Assembly (NCBI GenBank): GCA_023392475.1
Contig: JAEVZA010000326.1
Location: forward strand, 1-7,296
DNA length: 7,296 bases
Origin: Actinomycetes bacterium
Lineage (GTDB): Bacteria > Actinomycetota > Acidimicrobiia > Acidimicrobiales > Microtrichaceae
Direction of reading: 5' to 3'
Position numbers and translations under genes: made by a program. Positions 6,120 through 7,296 of this stretch are shown here, piece by piece. The notes beneath the pieces are model-generated. The model saw nothing but the letters and a program-made list of their open reading frames with translations. It searched no databases and was not told the DNA's origin. The first letter of the stretch is position 1. Each line of letters begins with the position of its first letter.

Positions 6120-6868
6120 CAGTCGCCGAGGCGCTTGAGCATGTCCAGCACGCCCGCCGCGGTGGGGTCGGCCATCTCGGTGACGATCACGCCGTCGGCC
6201 AGGAAGATCACCCGGTCCGCGTACGCCGCCGCGGTCGCGTCGTGCGTGACCATGACGATGGTCTGGTCCAGGTCCGACACCGCGTGGCGCATGAACTGCA
6301 GGATCTCGCCGCCCGCCTTGGAGTCGAGGTTGCCGGTGGGCTCGTCGGCGAAGACGATCTCGGGCCGGCTGGCGAGCGCCCGGGCCACGGCCACCCGCTG
6401 CTGCTGGCCGCCCGACAGCTCGCTCGGGCGGTGCGACAGGCGGCTGCGCAGGCCGACCGTGTCGATCACCTGGTTGAACCAGTCCGTGTCCGCCTTGCGG
6501 CCGGCGAGGTCCATCGGGAGCGTGATGTTCTCCGCGGCGGACAGGGTGGGGATCAGGTTGAACGCCTGGAAGACGAAGCCGATCTTGTCCCGGCGCAGCT
6601 CCGTGAGCTCGCCCTCGCTGAGGTCATCGAGGTAGGTCTCGCCGATGAACACCCGCCCGCTCGTGAGGCGGTCGAGCCCGGCGAGGCAGTGCATGAGCGT
6701 GGACTTGCCGGAGCCCGACGGGCCCATGATCGCCGTGAAGCGGCCCCGTTCGAAGCTGACGGTCACGCCGTCGAGGGCCCGAACCTCCGTGTCTCCCTCG
6801 CCGTAGACCTTGCGGGCGTCGATCGCGCCGGCGGCGGCGACCTGCGTGCTGGTGCTGGGGATGGACAC
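6119..6868 (-). CDS. ABC transporter ATP-binding protein (MacB/LolD type)
   Basis: This 249-residue nucleotide-binding subunit carries every motif. Walker A is GPSGSGKST (49-57) and the Q-loop is FQAFNLIPTLS (100-110). The signature is LSGGQQQRVA (151-160), and Walker B is IVFADEP (171-177). The D-loop follows as TGNLDS (178-183), and the H-loop is VTHD (207-210). The TGNLDS form and the strong LSGGQQQR signature are typical of the MacB/LolD/FtsE branch that works with FtsX-type permeases. It hydrolyses ATP at the inner face of the membrane to drive the permease encoded next. The frame stays open to 7255, but the extension is Arg/Pro-rich and overlaps the gene behind it. GTG 6868, with CAGGAG five bases upstream, is the proper start. 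The stop overlaps the permease ATG by one base. No regulator gene or adaptor protein is visible beside it. Confidence 0.95.
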   Translation of the reverse strand: MSIPSTSTQVAAAGAIDARKVYGEGDTEVRALDGVTVSFERGRFTAIMGPSGSGKSTLMHCLAGLDRLTSGRVFIGETYLDDLSEGELTELRRDKIGFVFQAFNLIPTLSAAENITLPMDLAGRKADTDWFNQVIDTVGLRSRLSHRPSELSGGQQQRVAVARALASRPEIVFADEPTGNLDSKAGGEILQFMRHAVSDLDQTIVMVTHDATAAAYADRVIFLADGVIVTEMADPTAAGVLDMLKRLGD

Positions 6869-6873
6869 GACGG

Positions 6874-6879
6874 CTCCTG
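6874..6879 (-). promoter_or_regulatory. Strong ribosome binding site before the ABC ATPase
   Basis: CAGGAG on the minus strand lies 5 nt before GTG 6868. It is the best Shine-Dalgarno match in the window and sits at the head of the four-gene minus-strand operon. The promoter itself should lie in or near the 65-bp gap 6869-6933, where I see only a weak TATCGT (minus strand) and no convincing -35 box. Confidence 0.7.
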
Positions 6880-6933
6880 GGTGTCGACCGGGGGGAGGGC
6901 GCCGGGGGCGCGGCCGCGACGATAGTGGTGGGG

Positions 6934-7296
6934 TCAGGCGTCCGCCCCCGCGGCCGCCGCGGCGACGACCTCGGGGTCCCACACGCGCCGGCTCAGCGGC
7001 GACACGTGCGACACCGCGAGCCGAGCCCAGTGCTTGTGCACGTCGGGGCGGGCTCGGCAGGCGATGCGGAACAGCAGGCGGGCGTCCCGGCCGCGGCGCA
7101 GCCGGGCCGCGGCGACGCCGCCGATGGTGGCGTACCGGGCGAGCAGCTCGCCGTCGGGGATCGGTGTGCGCGCCATGGCCTCGAGGCCCTGGAAGGCCCA
7201 GCGCAGCCGCAGCTCGTCGCCCTCCGCCGGCGCCTCGGGCGCGGGCTCGAACCACGCGACCAGCAGCTCGGGCGTGTGCGCGACCCGCTCGTCCCG
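6934..7296 (-). CDS. Unrecognised protein, C-terminal part (cut by the window edge)
   Basis: The minus-strand frame is open from the window edge to a TGA at 6934-6936, giving 120 C-terminal residues. An ATG at 7176 could start an 80-residue version. The 40 codons before it also look coding, with nearly all third bases G or C and readings such as LLVAWFEPAP and LRLRWAFQGLEAMA. The gene therefore most likely begins beyond 7296. The fragment is soluble, rich in Arg and Ala, probably mostly helical, with a motif HKHWARLAVSHVSPLSRRVW near the end. I do not recognise a family. It lies 65 bp before the ABC ATPase on the same strand and may or may not share its transcript. Confidence 0.6.
   Translation of the reverse strand, partial: RDERVAHTPELLVAWFEPAPEAPAEGDELRLRWAFQGLEAMARTPIPDGELLARYATIGGVAAARLRRGRDARLLFRIACRARPDVHKHWARLAVSHVSPLSRRVWDPEVVAAAAAGADA

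Noticed and set aside
3468..6635. A plus-strand frame open for more than 1,000 codons opposite the ABC genes
   Set aside because: It lies antisense to the permease and most of the ATPase, whose motifs are unmistakable. Its product is a low-complexity Arg/Asp/His/Gly run. Long antisense frames are expected when third codon positions are nearly all G or C, since stops become rare.
6900..6925. GC-rich palindromes (such as CGCGGCCGCG) and a TATCGT before the ABC operon
   Set aside because: Short G/C palindromes are expected here by chance. The TATCGT has no -35 partner, so I do not call it as a promoter.
6869..7255. N-terminal extension of the ABC ATPase by about 129 residues
   Set aside because: The extension is Arg/Pro-rich, overlaps the gene upstream, and would ignore the strong CAGGAG site in front of GTG 6868.

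Overview
The window is very GC-rich, with third codon positions almost all G or C. It looks like chromosomal DNA of a high-GC actinobacterium. Three gene families support this: an F420-type split-barrel protein close to mycobacterial Rv2074, a DUF3052-type protein, and an Nei2-type glycosylase with a C-terminal zinc finger. The position within the phylum cannot be fixed by eye; Acidimicrobiia is a guess. I see no tRNA, rRNA, CRISPR array, insertion sequence or clear horizontal-transfer boundary.

Left part (1-1940): the last 12 codons of a plus-strand gene end at 40 and run straight into a perfect 9-bp hairpin. Next comes an Fpg/Nei-family DNA glycosylase. Its true start is most likely the GTG at 111, which puts the catalytic proline at position 2. 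The gene is interrupted by an in-frame TAA at 705-707, yet the frame continues intact through the zinc finger to a TAG at 945-947. Convergent with it, and overlapping it by 19 bp, is a 336-residue minus-strand protein of unknown function with a possible nuclease-like core.

Middle (1940-2674): a 64-bp divergent spacer leads into a small plus-strand protein of the ketosteroid isomerase/SnoaL fold that keeps the Tyr/Asp/Asp catalytic set. It has a TAnnnT box at the spacing expected for a leaderless transcript. It is followed, with no gap, by a three-helix membrane protein frame that has no ordinary start codon.

Right part (2643-6868, minus strand): a compact four-gene operon, read right to left. 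It holds an ABC ATPase of the MacB/LolD type, an 880-residue two-FtsX-domain permease (TGATG overlap), an F420-type (Rv2074-like) split-barrel oxidoreductase and a DUF3052-type protein. Gaps between genes are -1, 23 and 13 bp. Upstream of it (6934 to beyond 7296), on the same strand, is the C-terminal part of an unrecognised protein.

The ABC pair forms a self-sufficient exporter or envelope-remodelling complex. The two small downstream genes probably only share its transcript. No clearly new multi-gene system is visible. The points most worth checking are the interrupted glycosylase, the possible nuclease fold in the 336-residue protein and the start of the small membrane protein.
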